64,000 nucleotides of DNA, taken from NCBI GenBank assembly GCA_024349245.1, contig JALDNG010000038.1, forward strand, positions 4,367,501-4,431,500. The letters are read 5' to 3'. Under the pieces are notes generated by a model. The model worked only from the letters and a program-made list of their open reading frames with translations. It made no database searches and was not told where the DNA came from. The translations under genes and the position numbers were made by a program. This DNA is from Neodontobutis hainanensis (Eukaryota; Chordata; Actinopteri; Gobiiformes; Odontobutidae). How positions within the stretch are numbered: the first letter of the stretch is position 1; the number at the start of each line of letters is the position of its first letter. This document shows, piece by piece, positions 12,446 through 23,935 of the stretch.

Positions 12446-12705
12446 TTGGTTAGTCAATGGTTTCTTGAACATGACAGTGAGTTCACTTTACTCAAATGGC
12501 CTCCACAGTCACCAGATCTCAATCCAATAGAGCACCTTTGTGGATGTGGAGGAACAGGGGATTTGCATCATGGGAGAATCTGCAGCAACTCTGTGATGCT
12601 ATCATGTCAATATGGCCCAAAACTCTTCGAGGAATGTTTCCAACACCTTGTTGAATCGATGCCACAAAGAACTGAGGCAGGTCTGAAGGCCTCAATTCAG
12701 GGGTG
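12446..12705 (+). mobile_element. Tc1/mariner transposase 3' fragment
   Basis: The plus strand encodes [19 protein letters not shown] followed by DLNPIEHL, the C-terminal catalytic region of Tc1 transposases (the Glu of the DDE triad lies in NPIEHLW), then [13 protein letters not shown]. It matches the C-terminal third of the element at 31336-32540, so it belongs to the same family. The reading frame is disturbed after EHL, the N-terminal two thirds are absent, and no inverted repeat is seen. Dead fragment. Confidence 0.8.
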
Positions 12706-12709
12706 CAAC

Positions 12710-13160
12710 ACAGTACAAGCAAGGTGAGTGCGTATTGCATTTTTATTCAGAGACTCAAAGCGCTCACATTCTTTATTCACTCCACAGTCACACACTGGTT
12801 ATGGAATTAACTGGCAACAGAAGACTCTTTTATTCCAAATAAAAAAACACAAAGCTAGATAATTACTCCATAGACTTAACCCTTGCAATAACATGTGTTT
12901 ACGCTTCAATTTCAAAATGACTGCACATTTTACATAATTATAAACTTTACTATTTGTATTCATGAAAGGAGGTTGTCATGTAAGGTTACAACAATACTTA
13001 CTGAACTGCTGAATTATTAGTAGTTCAACTCCAAATGAAAAGGAAAATATTAAAATAAAAATGTGCTGTTAAAAAGTACTCATTCTGGCATTAGTTTGGT
13101 GATTTGTAAATTGTGTAACGTTGCAAGTAATGAACTGTCTTCCCTATACTTGGTTTATAT
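12710..13160. other. Intergenic, nothing recognised
   Basis: AT-rich sequence between the Tc1 fragment and relic D. No open frame of note, repeat or RNA gene seen. Confidence 0.4.
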
Positions 13161-13164
13161 AAAT

Positions 13165-13735
13165 GATTTCTCACTCAGGGCATCAAGCTTGTTTAATGCT
13201 TCAAGCAGTGAAGACAAACTGGAGTGGACATCCCTGCAATACTTGGTTTTCAGGCCCTGAGGAGAAACAGAGTTTTTAGAAATAACAGTTGTTTAGAGCC
13301 ACCTCCCATCGCAATCAAAAATCAAATCAAAATGAGGCCTGGTCACGAAGTTTTACCATTAGAATAGATTAGTTTAAAGGAAAACTGTTTAAATTTTTCT
13401 TGTTACAATGGCAATAGTTTTAGTAAAACCAGTATTAGTTTATGTTGGAAGGACAAAATCAGACAGGACTGCCCCTTTAAAAACAGAAAGACTACAAATC
13501 GTTTTGTTAAGCTTAAAACTTGGTGATACTTAACAGCGATCATGTGCATGTTACCTCTGACATCTGCATGGCCGTGTCTCTAAAGCTAAAAACAATAAAA
13601 GTGCTATTAACCATTCATTTATCAAGGCAATGACTAATGCCACACACACACTTAGTCATATCTTTTTGTACTTACCAGCAGTGTTTAGGAGGCTTTTCCA
13701 TCACAGATTATTAGATTGAACCATTTGATTTTATA
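13165..13735 (-). pseudogene. Serpin D: relic of a third minus-strand clade B serpin
   Basis: Three pieces remain in the right order on the minus strand. A TATAAAAT box (about 13735-13727) precedes an exon 1 copy ending at 13676 before a GTAAG donor. The end of the first coding exon survives at about 13582-13555 (TAMQMSE, then GTAACATGC, matching the same donor in paralogs). The next exon survives in part at 13256-13165, encoding GLKTKYCRDVHSSLSSLLEA and then running into a stop. The start codon and all exons after this are gone; a 3' deletion is likely. It has no coding capacity. Confidence 0.8.
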
Positions 13736-13744
13736 GAGGATCTA

Positions 13745-15345
13745 ACTCACACCTTTATGGGCCTTGCTATTATGTTCTTATCTTATTTCTCATATCTCTC
13801 TTTTTAAGTTAATTAAGAACAAGATATTGCAGTTCCAGGCAAGTTGTTTTCTAAGGCAAGAAAACAACATCCTTGCCTTTCTATCATTTATGTCATTCCT
13901 ATACTTTTGCAGAATGAGTAAACTGTATCTTTTGGCTTAGATAAGATTACTTTGACTTTGTCCATAAGAATATATTCTTGTAGGGTGTGACAACACTTGT
14001 TCCAATCAATATTTGAGACATAATTGACCAATATATTACAGCATATATTATATTACTAATTACAATATTCTTTACATTTCTGGTTTGTTCTTGGATATTC
14101 ACAAGTTGTCCCTCTGCCCCACTCTCCACTGGGGGAGTGGATACTGTTGCACGTTTTGACGTCCCAGTGATAACTAAACCTTAGCTGTGCCCTATCTGTG
14201 ATCCTCTTCCAGCCCATGGACTTCTCTTGACAGTTGCTCCCACTCAGATGAATAAACTGGTCTTGATAATATTATCATGGACTATAGTCATGTCCATTCT
14301 CATTCATTTGTTCAAACGATAGACTATTTGTCAGTGACTGTCCTGGACACATCTATTGCATTGTCTGTCCCGGGAGTGGGTCCCTCCTTCTGTGGTTCAC
14401 CCTGAGGTTTCTTTTTCCACAGCTGGGTTTTATATAGTTTTTCCTCAGCCTGATGGATGGTCTAAGGACAGTTCAACCTATTGCATATTTACTGTCTTCT
14501 GTTTTTGTGAAGCACTTTGAGGCAATTTTTGTGATACTGGGCCCTTCAAATAAATCTGAATTGAAAAGGGAATTGAATTTGTTCAAATGTTATGAAGTGA
14601 ATTTCTTAAGGGAGACTATAAATATATAAAAGAGGAACTGTTGGTCAATTGTGAATGTGTTTAAAAGTGAACATTCCTCAGTACTGTTGTGAATAAGGAA
14701 ATGGATCGTCCAATCAGAGAGCTCTTTTAGGTGCAACAAAGAAGAAGATTCTTAGGCGAGTGCAAATAGCCAGAGCAGCCCTAGAGTGATTACAAATAAT
14801 GTCAAATGTCTATTTAAAACTGTCCATCAGCGGCATTGTATAACAATGTTTCCTGTTTCCAGTGGAAACTGTAACCATTTCTGGAAAAAAAATACAAATA
14901 CTGCTACCTCAGTGCCACAGTCTCTAGACCACACATCGCTGCTCTCACCACCATCCTGTACACCTTTCTTTTCATTCCTGCTGGTTCTTTTATCACACCC
15001 AACAGTTTTCTCTACCCAGCCCAACCTGCTGCACACAGCTCTTCACGTCTTTTCCACTCTACCTGTCTGCTCTGGTCTATTGACCCTAAGCACTTAAAAT
15101 CCTGCACCTTTTAGACCTCTATTCCAAAATGAAAAAAGGAAAAAAAAGACATAAAACACAATCATAAAGTTAGTCATAAATATCTACAGAGATAAATAAA
15201 TAAAAAAACATTTATTTAAAAAAAATAATTGATTAAAAGCAGTTTATTATATGTTAAAAGTGTAAAATTCATTTATTAAATTTAGTCTTGTCTTAGAAAC
15301 AAAAACTTAAAAAAACTCCTTTTCTTGTCACTCATCTGAGCGTCG
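13745..15345. other. Intergenic between serpin relic D and the 3' end of cip2a
   Basis: No gene seen apart from the repeat noted at 14380-14575. Several TTTATT hexamers between about 15205 and 15280 read AATAAA on the minus strand and are candidates for the cip2a polyadenylation signal. Confidence 0.45.
14380..14575 (+). repeat. Interspersed repeat with a LINE-like 3' tail
   Basis: The stretch from GGTTTCTTTTTCCACAGCTG to the end at GAATTGAAAAGGGAATTGAA resembles the common teleost repeat whose end reads AAGCACTTTGAGGCAATTTT and finishes in GAATTGAA repeats. Such tails are typical of L2-like LINEs. No open frame. Confidence 0.5.
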
Positions 15346-18300
15346 TCAGAGCGACACGTTAACATCGTTCTTCATTTTGCCGCTGCTCAGGCTGTGGATC
15401 ATGGCAATCATCGCCGAGTGCTTGTTCAACTCATCCTCCTTCTGCTTGAGCTTCAGTTCGATCTGACTCTTCTGCTGCTCCAGGGACAACGCCTTCAAGG
15501 AAAAACAACACATTTATTCAAGATTATATTTTGAAAAGATTTACAAGACATACATAAACTCAAATGTTGTATGAAATCGTTGGGTCTTTCCAAACCTAAT
15601 TTAAAAGTGATGATGTTTTCCTTCTTGTTACAAGATGATTGCAAAAAGGTAGATAACTTGCTCATGTTTCCTATTGCTCACCTTGATGCTAGTGTCTTTT
15701 CTGGCCTGCTCTGTTTTGTCAAGCTCTTTCCTCAGAACATCCACAGTCTCCTCCAGTTCTCTCCTCTCTCTGTCCTTTTCTTTCAGTTTCTGCTCCTCGG
15801 CTCGAAGTTCAGAGCGCAGATCTGGGGAAAAAAAACAGATGGGATTTAAATCACAAGAAAAAGAACAAATGTAATAACACTAATGTAATCTAATCATTCA
15901 TCATCAAAACATGTCTGATAGATTTGCAAAAGTTATATTCTGCAATGTCCACATCTTGAGAGGCTTTTTTTTTTTGGTTGGTTATTTTGGGTGACACCAG
16001 TCAAGCATAAATGCTTGATGGGAATAGTACACTTAGGTAAGATTTGCCAAACTGTTGAATTTGTGATGTTATCCATCCGTCCATCTTCTGCCGCTTATCT
16101 GGGGCCAGGTCGCGGGGGCAGCAGTCTAAGAAGACACGGCCAGACTCCCCTCTCCCTAGACATTTCCTGGAGCTCTTCTGGAGAAATAGCGAGGCACGTT
16201 TTCCATGGGACGAAGAAACGCATTGTTCCTCCAGAATCCGAGGTTAGCCTAATAACAAAAGTCTCCTCTCCAGTACCCTGGCATAGACTTTCCTGGGGCA
16301 GTTGAGGAGTTTGAACCCCTTCTGTAGTTGGAACACACCATCCGGTCCCCCTTCTTGAAAAGAAGGACCACCACTCCGGTCTGCCAGTCCAGAGGTACTG
16401 TCCCCGACCACCATGCAATCTTGCAACCCCACAACATCCAGAGACTTGAGGTACTCAGGGCGGATCTCATCCTCGACAGGCACCAGAGACATTACGACCA
16501 CAGCTCCAAGTGGCCGCATTGACAATAGAGATAGAGAACATGGTCCACTTGGACTCAATGTCTCCAGGCTCCCAGGGTCTGCCGTGTCCAGCAATGCTTC
16601 CTCCCCCGCCATTTGATCCAACTCACCACCAGGTGATTTCCAGCACCCCTCCCAGAGACTCTAAGAAGCTCAGGTACTCGGTAAACACAAACAATAGTGA
16701 CCTATCCCAGGCCCGAAGGCGCAGGGAAGCAACTCTCTTGTTCACCTATTATTCTGTTAGTTACATTAATTTTTAGACCAACCTGCAATCTCATTGTCCT
16801 TCTGTTTTAGATCTGAATGAAGAGATTTAATCTCCTTTTCTTTCTCCTCCAACAAGGCCACCATCCTGAGAAACAGTAAAGAGGCAAACATGTGAGTTTA
16901 AGGAGCTTCAAAGTTGATTATTCTTAAAGCAACTAAATATATTTTTTCAAAACCATTTTGATCCCTTTTCCTCACACTGCCTGTGTCAGACACCCGACAC
17001 ACACAATTTGACTCTTAAATGGGCTCTCAAGAATATCATGTTAGAAGAAATTACATCAACAAAACACTTTCAAACTAAAAAGTTTAATTATGTGTGTTAC
17101 TTGTCGTTCTGAAGCTGAAGAGCCTCATGGTTTTTCTTCAGAGTGTCGTGGTGTTTGGTCAGAGAGATATGTGCCGCCTGCAGCTCCTTCAGCAGCTGTT
17201 CACTTTCATTAAACCTGTAACAAATCAACTTGTTACACAACTGATATCTTTCATGTTTCGTAGACAATAGTAATTAATATCCTAATGTTTGATTTTAATG
17301 TATAGCATTAGGTATCTAGACCTGTTGAGCAGTGTGTTGTAAACCCCTTTGAGAGTCTGATGCTCCTCCGAGTCGCGCTGTAGTCGTGCGTTATGCTTCA
17401 GCAGCTCCTCAATGTCAGACTTACATCTTTCAACCTCCAACATCTGATTACCCAGCTCACTCTGCAGCTCTTCGCGCCGGCGCTCCGCCTCCTTTAGTAA
17501 ACAACCCAGCTTTCGAGTCTGAAAATGAAGAAATAGACTAAATAAACATCTCAAGAAACCTACTGCTATAAAATACATTATAAAAATAATATTTCTGATA
17601 CTATTAGTTTACCTCGGCTTCGCCCTGAGCTTGTTGTACCCGAAATTGAGCTAAGAGTCGATCAGCCTGCGATAGAGCCAAAGCCTTTGCCTCCAACAAA
17701 TCCTGTAGCCGACTCTCTTTAGACTGCAAACACATAAAGGATAAAGATTTAAATACAAAAAATGTGGAGTTGGAGGTAAAAGAATGAATATATAATAATG
17801 CTTACTTCAAATGCAGATAGTTTCTGTTCATAGACGTTGATGACTTCTGAGACGAGAGAATCTTTCGACTGCTCCTGCAACTACAAACCACACTTACTCG
17901 CAAACACGTCAGATGTTCACATATTCTTCACTAAAATCTCATTAAGCCTTCATTGTAAAGAGTTCATTATAGTATTTAATGGCATTGCTTCAGTGTATAT
18001 TGCTACTAAGGAACTTCCAAACAAACCAAATGGTGTGGTATTAACAAAGATTGTGAACTGGGCCTTAAATAACATGGAGTAAACACACATTAATCCCGTA
18101 CCGCGAGTCCGTTTTCCATCTTGTCCGCCAAACTGTTGATGTTCCTGTGGATGGAACCGGTGGAAGAGTCTAACATACTACCGTTTGTCCTGGGAGATGG
18201 AAATTCCTGCACAGCAACGCGTTTGACTGACAGCTCTGCTTCCCTCTGGCGATAGGCGTTATTGGCAGCAATACACTCCCCCAGACTGAAATAATTCAGT

Positions 18301-21300
18301 CATTCAATGATGAAATTAACAGGACATGACAGACAAGATTAAGCAATGTGCAACACATTTTTTCTAATCTCAATGTCATGTGACTCACATGAGAGCGGGA
18401 AACTCTGGGAGAGGAGTAGCCTCGAACAGCAGCAGCAGTGCAGTCTGAACACTCTCTCTGTGATGAGACGTCAGCGCCAGAGACAAAGGAGTTACAATCC
18501 TCTGGTCCTGAGCACAGACAGATTAAACACAGATCACACAAATGTCTCCCTGACAGTGGACACGCATTGTATATATACAATCTTTAAACTACCAAAAAAT
18601 AAACTAAATCTGTCATGCATAATGCCAGTGTCACCTCAGTAGTGACTAACAGTAGGGAAGTGCTTGTTGTCACCTGTAACATCTTGTAGAAACTAGTCAC
18701 CATGTCCTTAACTTGTTGTCTCAGTTTGCTCATCAGCTCTAGAGTTTTGAGCAGAGCCTCAGAACAAACCTGACTGAGAAACACAAACATAGAACAAGCA
18801 TCTTAACATTACAAGAGAAAACCATAGAAACTTGGTTTTGAATAAATAAGCAAACACTCACCTGAGGCTGTTTTCAGACTGAGGTGACACACAGGTGAGA
18901 GGACTGTTGTTATGGCAACATGATAGAAGCTCTTCAACTTGCATCAGGCAGAGCTGAGCGCTCACCTGCTGTGATACAATATTCCTGGTGGAGTCCTCGG
19001 CGCACAGCAGTGGAGCAGTTAAGGCTCAAAAAACTCAGAATGGTCAAAGCCATGTTTATCACAAACAAGGACAAAAAGTTGGTTTAGGAGCATTTTCTGT
19101 GGTCACCAAACTAAATGAAAGGATATCAAGCAGGAGGCTGGTGACGTGTGTGATGCGGTGGCAGTGTTTTCTTAGCCGAGCGTCTCCTTCTGCAGTATCC
19201 AGCCCTTTCAGCAGGTCTAACAGTACAGGAAGCAGCATTTCAACGTAGCTCAGCACACAGTCAGACACAGTGTCTGCTCCCAGTGCCTCCTGCAAAAATA
19301 TAATGTTTTGTAAATTGTGTGATCAATTATTATAATATTCTGTCTCATTTATTTATCCTACCTCCAGCAGTTCATTGAGAAGCTGCAGAGCCTGAAGTGT
19401 GCGGGTTTCAGTTCCCTCCACACTCGAACTCAAGCACTGGACCAGAGCAACACCGGACTCTTTAACGTCTGCGTCGAACCCCTGCCTGCGTCCTGTGGCT
19501 CTAAGTTTAGGCACCACGGGTTTGAAAACCACCTCACAAAGTAACGAACGGAGACCGGAGATGCGACACAAGGACAGCAGCAGCTCCAACACCTGGACAC
19601 ACAAAGAAATATGTAAGCCAGACTCAAAAAGTAAACTCCTCATATTATTGAGTGATTTTCATTTACCAGTCATTGGAAATGTCAAGAGTGTCAGTGCGTT
19701 ATTATTTTATAGATAATGTCTTACTTTTGCTGCAGACTCAGGCTCTTTTGAATGTAGAAGTCCCAAAACTTTAGACACACAGACTGAGAAGTGTTTATAT
19801 CTATAAGAGACCAAATATCAAGTTTTAATTCAACAAAGTATATGAAATCCAACTCTACAACATTTACATAAAATGGTTAGGAATAAGGGTAAAGAATGTT
19901 TCAAACTAGTATGTCAACATGTCGTCTTCTTTAACATTTAATTAAAATTTGTAACATTATAAAATCGTGTCAAACAGCGTCTAGAGCATAGAATAGAATG
20001 GATAAGTTCCTAACATAAAGCCTGATGACAAAAAGAGGCTGGATCTATGAAGCTTTGGCCAAAATGACTTGCATTCAATTCATTCATCAGAAAATATTGG
20101 GTAAATATTAGTGATAACTCCAGTGTTTCTTGTAGAACTCAACAGTTAATCCGGCCATCCTGAAACCACACACCCCATTTTGAAAACTGATTTATGTGGT
20201 GATTTAAAGCCTATAAATAAAGCATTTGTGTTAGAGCCCATATTCAGTATTGAAGGTATATAAAATTAAATCTATTATACACTAATAATAGACTTATCAT
20301 TTGAATATATCAGTAAATATGTTGTAACATTGAAAAGCAGCTGCTACCTAAAATGACAAATTAAGAGAAACACTGAAAACTGGTCAAAATAAATAGTTAT
20401 AAATGTTGTTCTATTGTAGCATGTACAGTCCAATAAGAAACAGCCCTTGTAAGAAACAACTGTGGTGTGATTTTCACCTGGTTAGGTAATCTGCGATCTT
20501 TGAGTTTTTTAGAAGATCAACTAAAAGGTCAACAGCATATTTACAGGTGTCAGTGCCATTTACAACAAGGTTAAACACAAGCTGAAATGTCTGGTGGATG
20601 TTCTTTGCATCAAAAAGCTAAAACAGAAAAATCACACAAGAAAAATTAAGAAGGCTATAATTATAATGTTGACATTATACTAGTTAGACTACCAACTATT
20701 TACAGTAAGAGTACCTTCTCTCCAACTTTCTCATTCATCGTGAGACTGGCCAAAATGGAGAGTGTAAACACCACCACAGTCAAACTGTTGTGAGCCAGGA
20801 AGTTTATTAGTGTTCGGTAAAACAGCTTTACATTATCCTGCAATTAACAGAAGGAATACAGATTAGACACAACTGCAAAAAAATTTAAAAGGTTACATCT
20901 TTTTGCCCTACAACAGATGGGTGTCACTACATTATTGTTTGATTCTTTTTATGCTGTCCAACATTTATATCGTCTGGAGTTATGTTTTGGTCAACATTTT
21001 AAGGACTTGTGATTGTTATAATTTATTCAAATACTCAAATCATGTTTAGTTATTTTTGTTAAAGTACTGTGTTCCTCACCAGAGACTTGATGTGGCTTTG
21101 TAAAGAGTGATTATCTCGACAAAGATTGGCCATGAGGCCAAGGCATGGTGTGATGAGTTCATCATTGTGAGACTGTCTGTTTGGGGAGAGAAAATATAAA
21201 TAAAAACATTACACGGGAAACAGGAAAATACATTAACATACAATCTGCACAAGTCCATGATTTACATGTTGGTCATGAGGAACGTGATGAGTTCATGGAT

Positions 21301-22412
21301 GTAGTTCATTGACTGAAAGACGTGAGTGTTGTACGTCAACTTTTGCAGCACCTGAAGACACTAAAAGAAAAGATACAATATTTCCAATGGATTTTTGGAA
21401 ACGAGGCAGTAATGTTGAGATCAAAACACTTTGTTAATAAGTGTCTTACCTGTAGTACTAGTGGTTCTCCAGGTGTGGCACTGTGACTGTGGATGATGGA
21501 TGCCAGTGTGCTAGTGAGGCTGAAGCTGCTGTGGAGCACCTCACGACTCTCCTCATCACAAGCTTTAAAAAAAAAAAAAAAAGAAGCACAAACTGAAAGA
21601 TCTTCTGTGATCCACATTACTGTGGTCAAATTTAAACATTTCCTAGTTCATGGCCTTTTCATCCGCTCCATGTTATTTCACTTAATCACCAGAGAACTCA
21701 ATTCTCTGAGAGTATGTTCATTGATTTACCGAGCTGTGCGAGCAGTGAGACGATGCAGCTGGTCAGTGTCAGGCTCGTGTTTGGGTTCCCAGCCAACTCC
21801 ACAAGTCCAGTCACACACTCGGTGGGCAACGCCTGACCTGGAGTCAACAGCTGCTCTGACGGTAGATCAGACACCTCCTGTCAGAATAAAAACACAACAG
21901 AGGACCCTGTATGAGCAAGAAAATTATAATTCCCATTTGAACAAATTACAATCAAATCAGCCCAGCTTGTAGGTTGATAAGCTTTGTTGCAAAAAAGAAT
22001 TTTCCTTAAGCACAAGCTTGTTATTACATTTATGCCACAAACATATTAATGGGCCCTATATCCTACTGTAGTAACTTATACTGTGTATACTTTTCATATT
22101 ACTGCAGAATAAGGGGTGTTTAATGTTTTGTAAATGAGATTTATGGGATATTTGCATTAACAACACATCCCCTTGCTCATACACCACAATCGTATAAATT
22201 ATAATGCAAATCACAGCCGGATGATTAGACAGATAACGCTATCTCCTTTTTGCCATAGTTTTTTGTGAATGTCCCTCAGTTAACAAATATTGAATGAGAC
22301 AAACCATCACCTCGACTTGTTTCTGAAGCTTAGCTGCATTTGTGGCTGTCCTGCTCTCCTTGTACTGCTGGATAGCCATCAGGAGACACTTCAGACGTGT
22401 GGTCATATCCAT
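15346..22412 (-). CDS. cip2a: CIP2A, cellular inhibitor of PP2A (KIAA1524 family)
   Basis: Twenty-one coding exons (minus strand): 22412-22311, 21877-21730, 21562-21450, 21360-21266, 21176-21080, 20837-20715, 20617-20478, 19800-19725, 19592-19362, 19289-19112, 19024-18862, 18773-18674, 18507-18389, 18285-18102, 17880-17806, 17723-17613, 17518-17322, 17214-17101, 16865-16783, 15821-15682, 15492-15346. They sum to 2736 bases, 911 residues; human CIP2A has 905. The N-terminus [20 protein letters not shown] and C-terminus [15 protein letters not shown] match the family. The first two thirds are helical armadillo-like repeats rich in Leu; the last third (exons from 18285 on) is a long charged coiled coil used for dimerisation. 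The family stabilises MYC by restraining PP2A-B56 and, in mitosis, binds TOPBP1 to tether broken chromosomes. The donor of exon 19289-19112 was chosen to keep frame. All phases agree. Confidence 0.95.
16070..16700 (-). mobile_element. Rex3/RTE-like LINE fragment in a cip2a intron
   Basis: The minus strand encodes [20 protein letters not shown] and SNYRRGSN followed by [12 protein letters not shown], a reverse-transcriptase fingers segment of a non-LTR retrotransposon, with frameshifts. Its 3' end at 16135-16070 has the fish-typical sequence that on the plus strand reads ATCCATCCGTCCATCTTCTG and GGGCCAGGTCGCGGGGGCAG, a GATG-type tail as known for Rex3. The middle of the element is deleted. It sits in the intron between exons 16865-16783 and 15821-15682, in the same orientation as the gene, and is not functional. 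Confidence 0.7.
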
Positions 22413-22491
22413 CCTATCAAACAAAATCAAACCAAATCTGAGTAGTTTTAAACAAGTGGGTAACAGTAAGCTTTATTGCTGGTAATGCCGT

Positions 22492-22520
22492 TTAGCATTA
22501 TAGCATTATAGCATTATAGC
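22492..22520. repeat. Short tandem repeat, 8-base unit TAGCATTA
   Basis: About three and a half copies of TAGCATTA in the first intron of cip2a. Confidence 0.7.
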
Positions 22521-22618
22521 TTTCCGCAATATACGGGTGACATTAAAAAGGAAATCGCAATTTTAGCTACTTCTTATCATAAAATGTGATAAAAAAAGAA
22601 CTATAGTTAGATGTCTAC

Positions 22619-22945
22619 CTGAACCGTCTTTTATGCTTTTTCACAGAGAACAACAACAGCCGCTGACACGACTGTAACCTCCTCCCGCTTCACTTTGAAC
22701 AGAGGAAGAGACCATTACCGAAAGGGGGGATGAGCTAAGTCAAACGAGAATCGACAAACATATATTCACTGACGCAACGCAAATTTTAATCGAATCTTTT
22801 AATAAAATGTATCATTATTACTTATCAAAAACAACATACGTCTTTTTGGGATTGTTTTTTGGGGAAAACCGTTTCAAATTAAACGGTACGTTCCTCTAGA
22901 TGTTGATTGGTTGGATGCAACGTAAAAGTACGTCATGACGGCATT
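22619..22945 (-). promoter_or_regulatory. cip2a non-coding exon 1 and promoter region
   Basis: A non-coding exon on the minus strand ends at 22619 before a GTAGAC donor; its 5' end is near 22700. TTTGAA at 22694-22699 lies five bases from CCCGC at 22684-22688, an arrangement like the CDE/CHR pair of cell-cycle genes, though read on the strand opposite to the gene. An inverted CCAAT box (GATTGG, 22905-22910) and a CGTCATGACG ATF/CREB-like site (22931-22940) lie further upstream. No TATA box. Cell-cycle control would suit cip2a; the motif reading is inference. Confidence 0.4.
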
Positions 22946-22949
22946 ACGT

Positions 22950-23510
22950 TACGGCAGGTGCGCACGCACACGCAGCGTACTGAACTACTCGTCTAACTCA
23001 CAGATACACAATTAATGTCTATGAAAAAAAAAGTTAATGTCTATGAACTAACTAACTAAGCTAACTAACTAACTAATTTATCAATTAATCTGTCAATCAG
23101 TCGCACGTCTCTATTGTTACAACGTACACTGGAAACTAGAACGAAAAAGATGATTTTATATAACGATTAATGTAAAATAACAGAATATTAGAAGGTAGTA
23201 TCAGTATAAAGCTTATGGTTAAGTGAATCATATAAACTGTTCGTGAAGAAAGACTGAACTTGTGAATATTTTAAAGTAATAACAGAAACCTGTCCGTTAT
23301 GTCATTTTGATTTGTTTTATTATAATGTAAAACATATACAGATATTCCTTTGGAGACAACCCTGAAGGTTACTCAATCATTACAGTTAATTGTCTAAGTG
23401 CACCCAAAGGCACAACACATGACACAAATCATCTTCTGGGTGTGTCGTGCACAAAAGGGTGTGATTTCTAAAAAATATTTTAGGGCTGTTGCCAAGGCAC
23501 TGTCTGACTT
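22950..23510. other. Divergent intergenic region between cip2a and serpin E
   Basis: Holds a (CTAA)n tract at about 23046-23074 and otherwise AT-rich sequence. The cip2a and serpin E promoters face away from each other across about 600 bases. Confidence 0.5.
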
Positions 23511-23513
23511 CAT

Positions 23514-23612
23514 GGGTGTGTCGAAGACTATAAGACATCCATAGATGACTCAAACAGAAAATACTTCCACAGGTACATCCAAGAGCACATTTTGACTTGA
23601 AGAGGATCCTCT
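23514..23612 (+). promoter_or_regulatory. Core promoter and non-coding exon 1 of serpin E
   Basis: GGGTGTGTCG at 23514-23523 is followed by CTATAAG at 23528-23534 and a non-coding exon that most likely ends at 23612 before GTAAGTAG. The box-TATA spacing matches serpins F, G and H. Confidence 0.55.
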
Positions 23613-23935
23613 GTAAGTAGAGATTGTTTCATTTAATCATTCAAAGGAATACTTTGGTTATTATTGATAGGCTCAGGCCAATGTCACATAGCTACCACTG
23701 ATGAAATAAGTTACTTTTGGTCCAGCTCCAGCTAGTGTGTTCCTAATTTAAAGTAATATCGAGTAAGGTTTTTATGTTGTTGCTTGTATCTCTCTCTGAC
23801 CACAAAGTTCAAGAAATAATTATGTACGTAGACCGTAAAGTATATTTTATTGTGCATAGATAGTCAAAATGTAGTTACTTTTATTTTCTTAAAATATTGC
23901 AAAAAGATGGACTGACTTTCATTTCATTTCAGAAG

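Noticed and set aside
16244..16621. A 125-codon minus-strand frame in a cip2a intron
   Set aside because: It overlaps other frames carrying broken LINE reverse-transcriptase sequence; it is retroelement debris.
21493..21972. A 159-codon plus-strand frame
   Set aside because: It runs antisense across cip2a exons and introns; the minus-strand exons explain the sequence.
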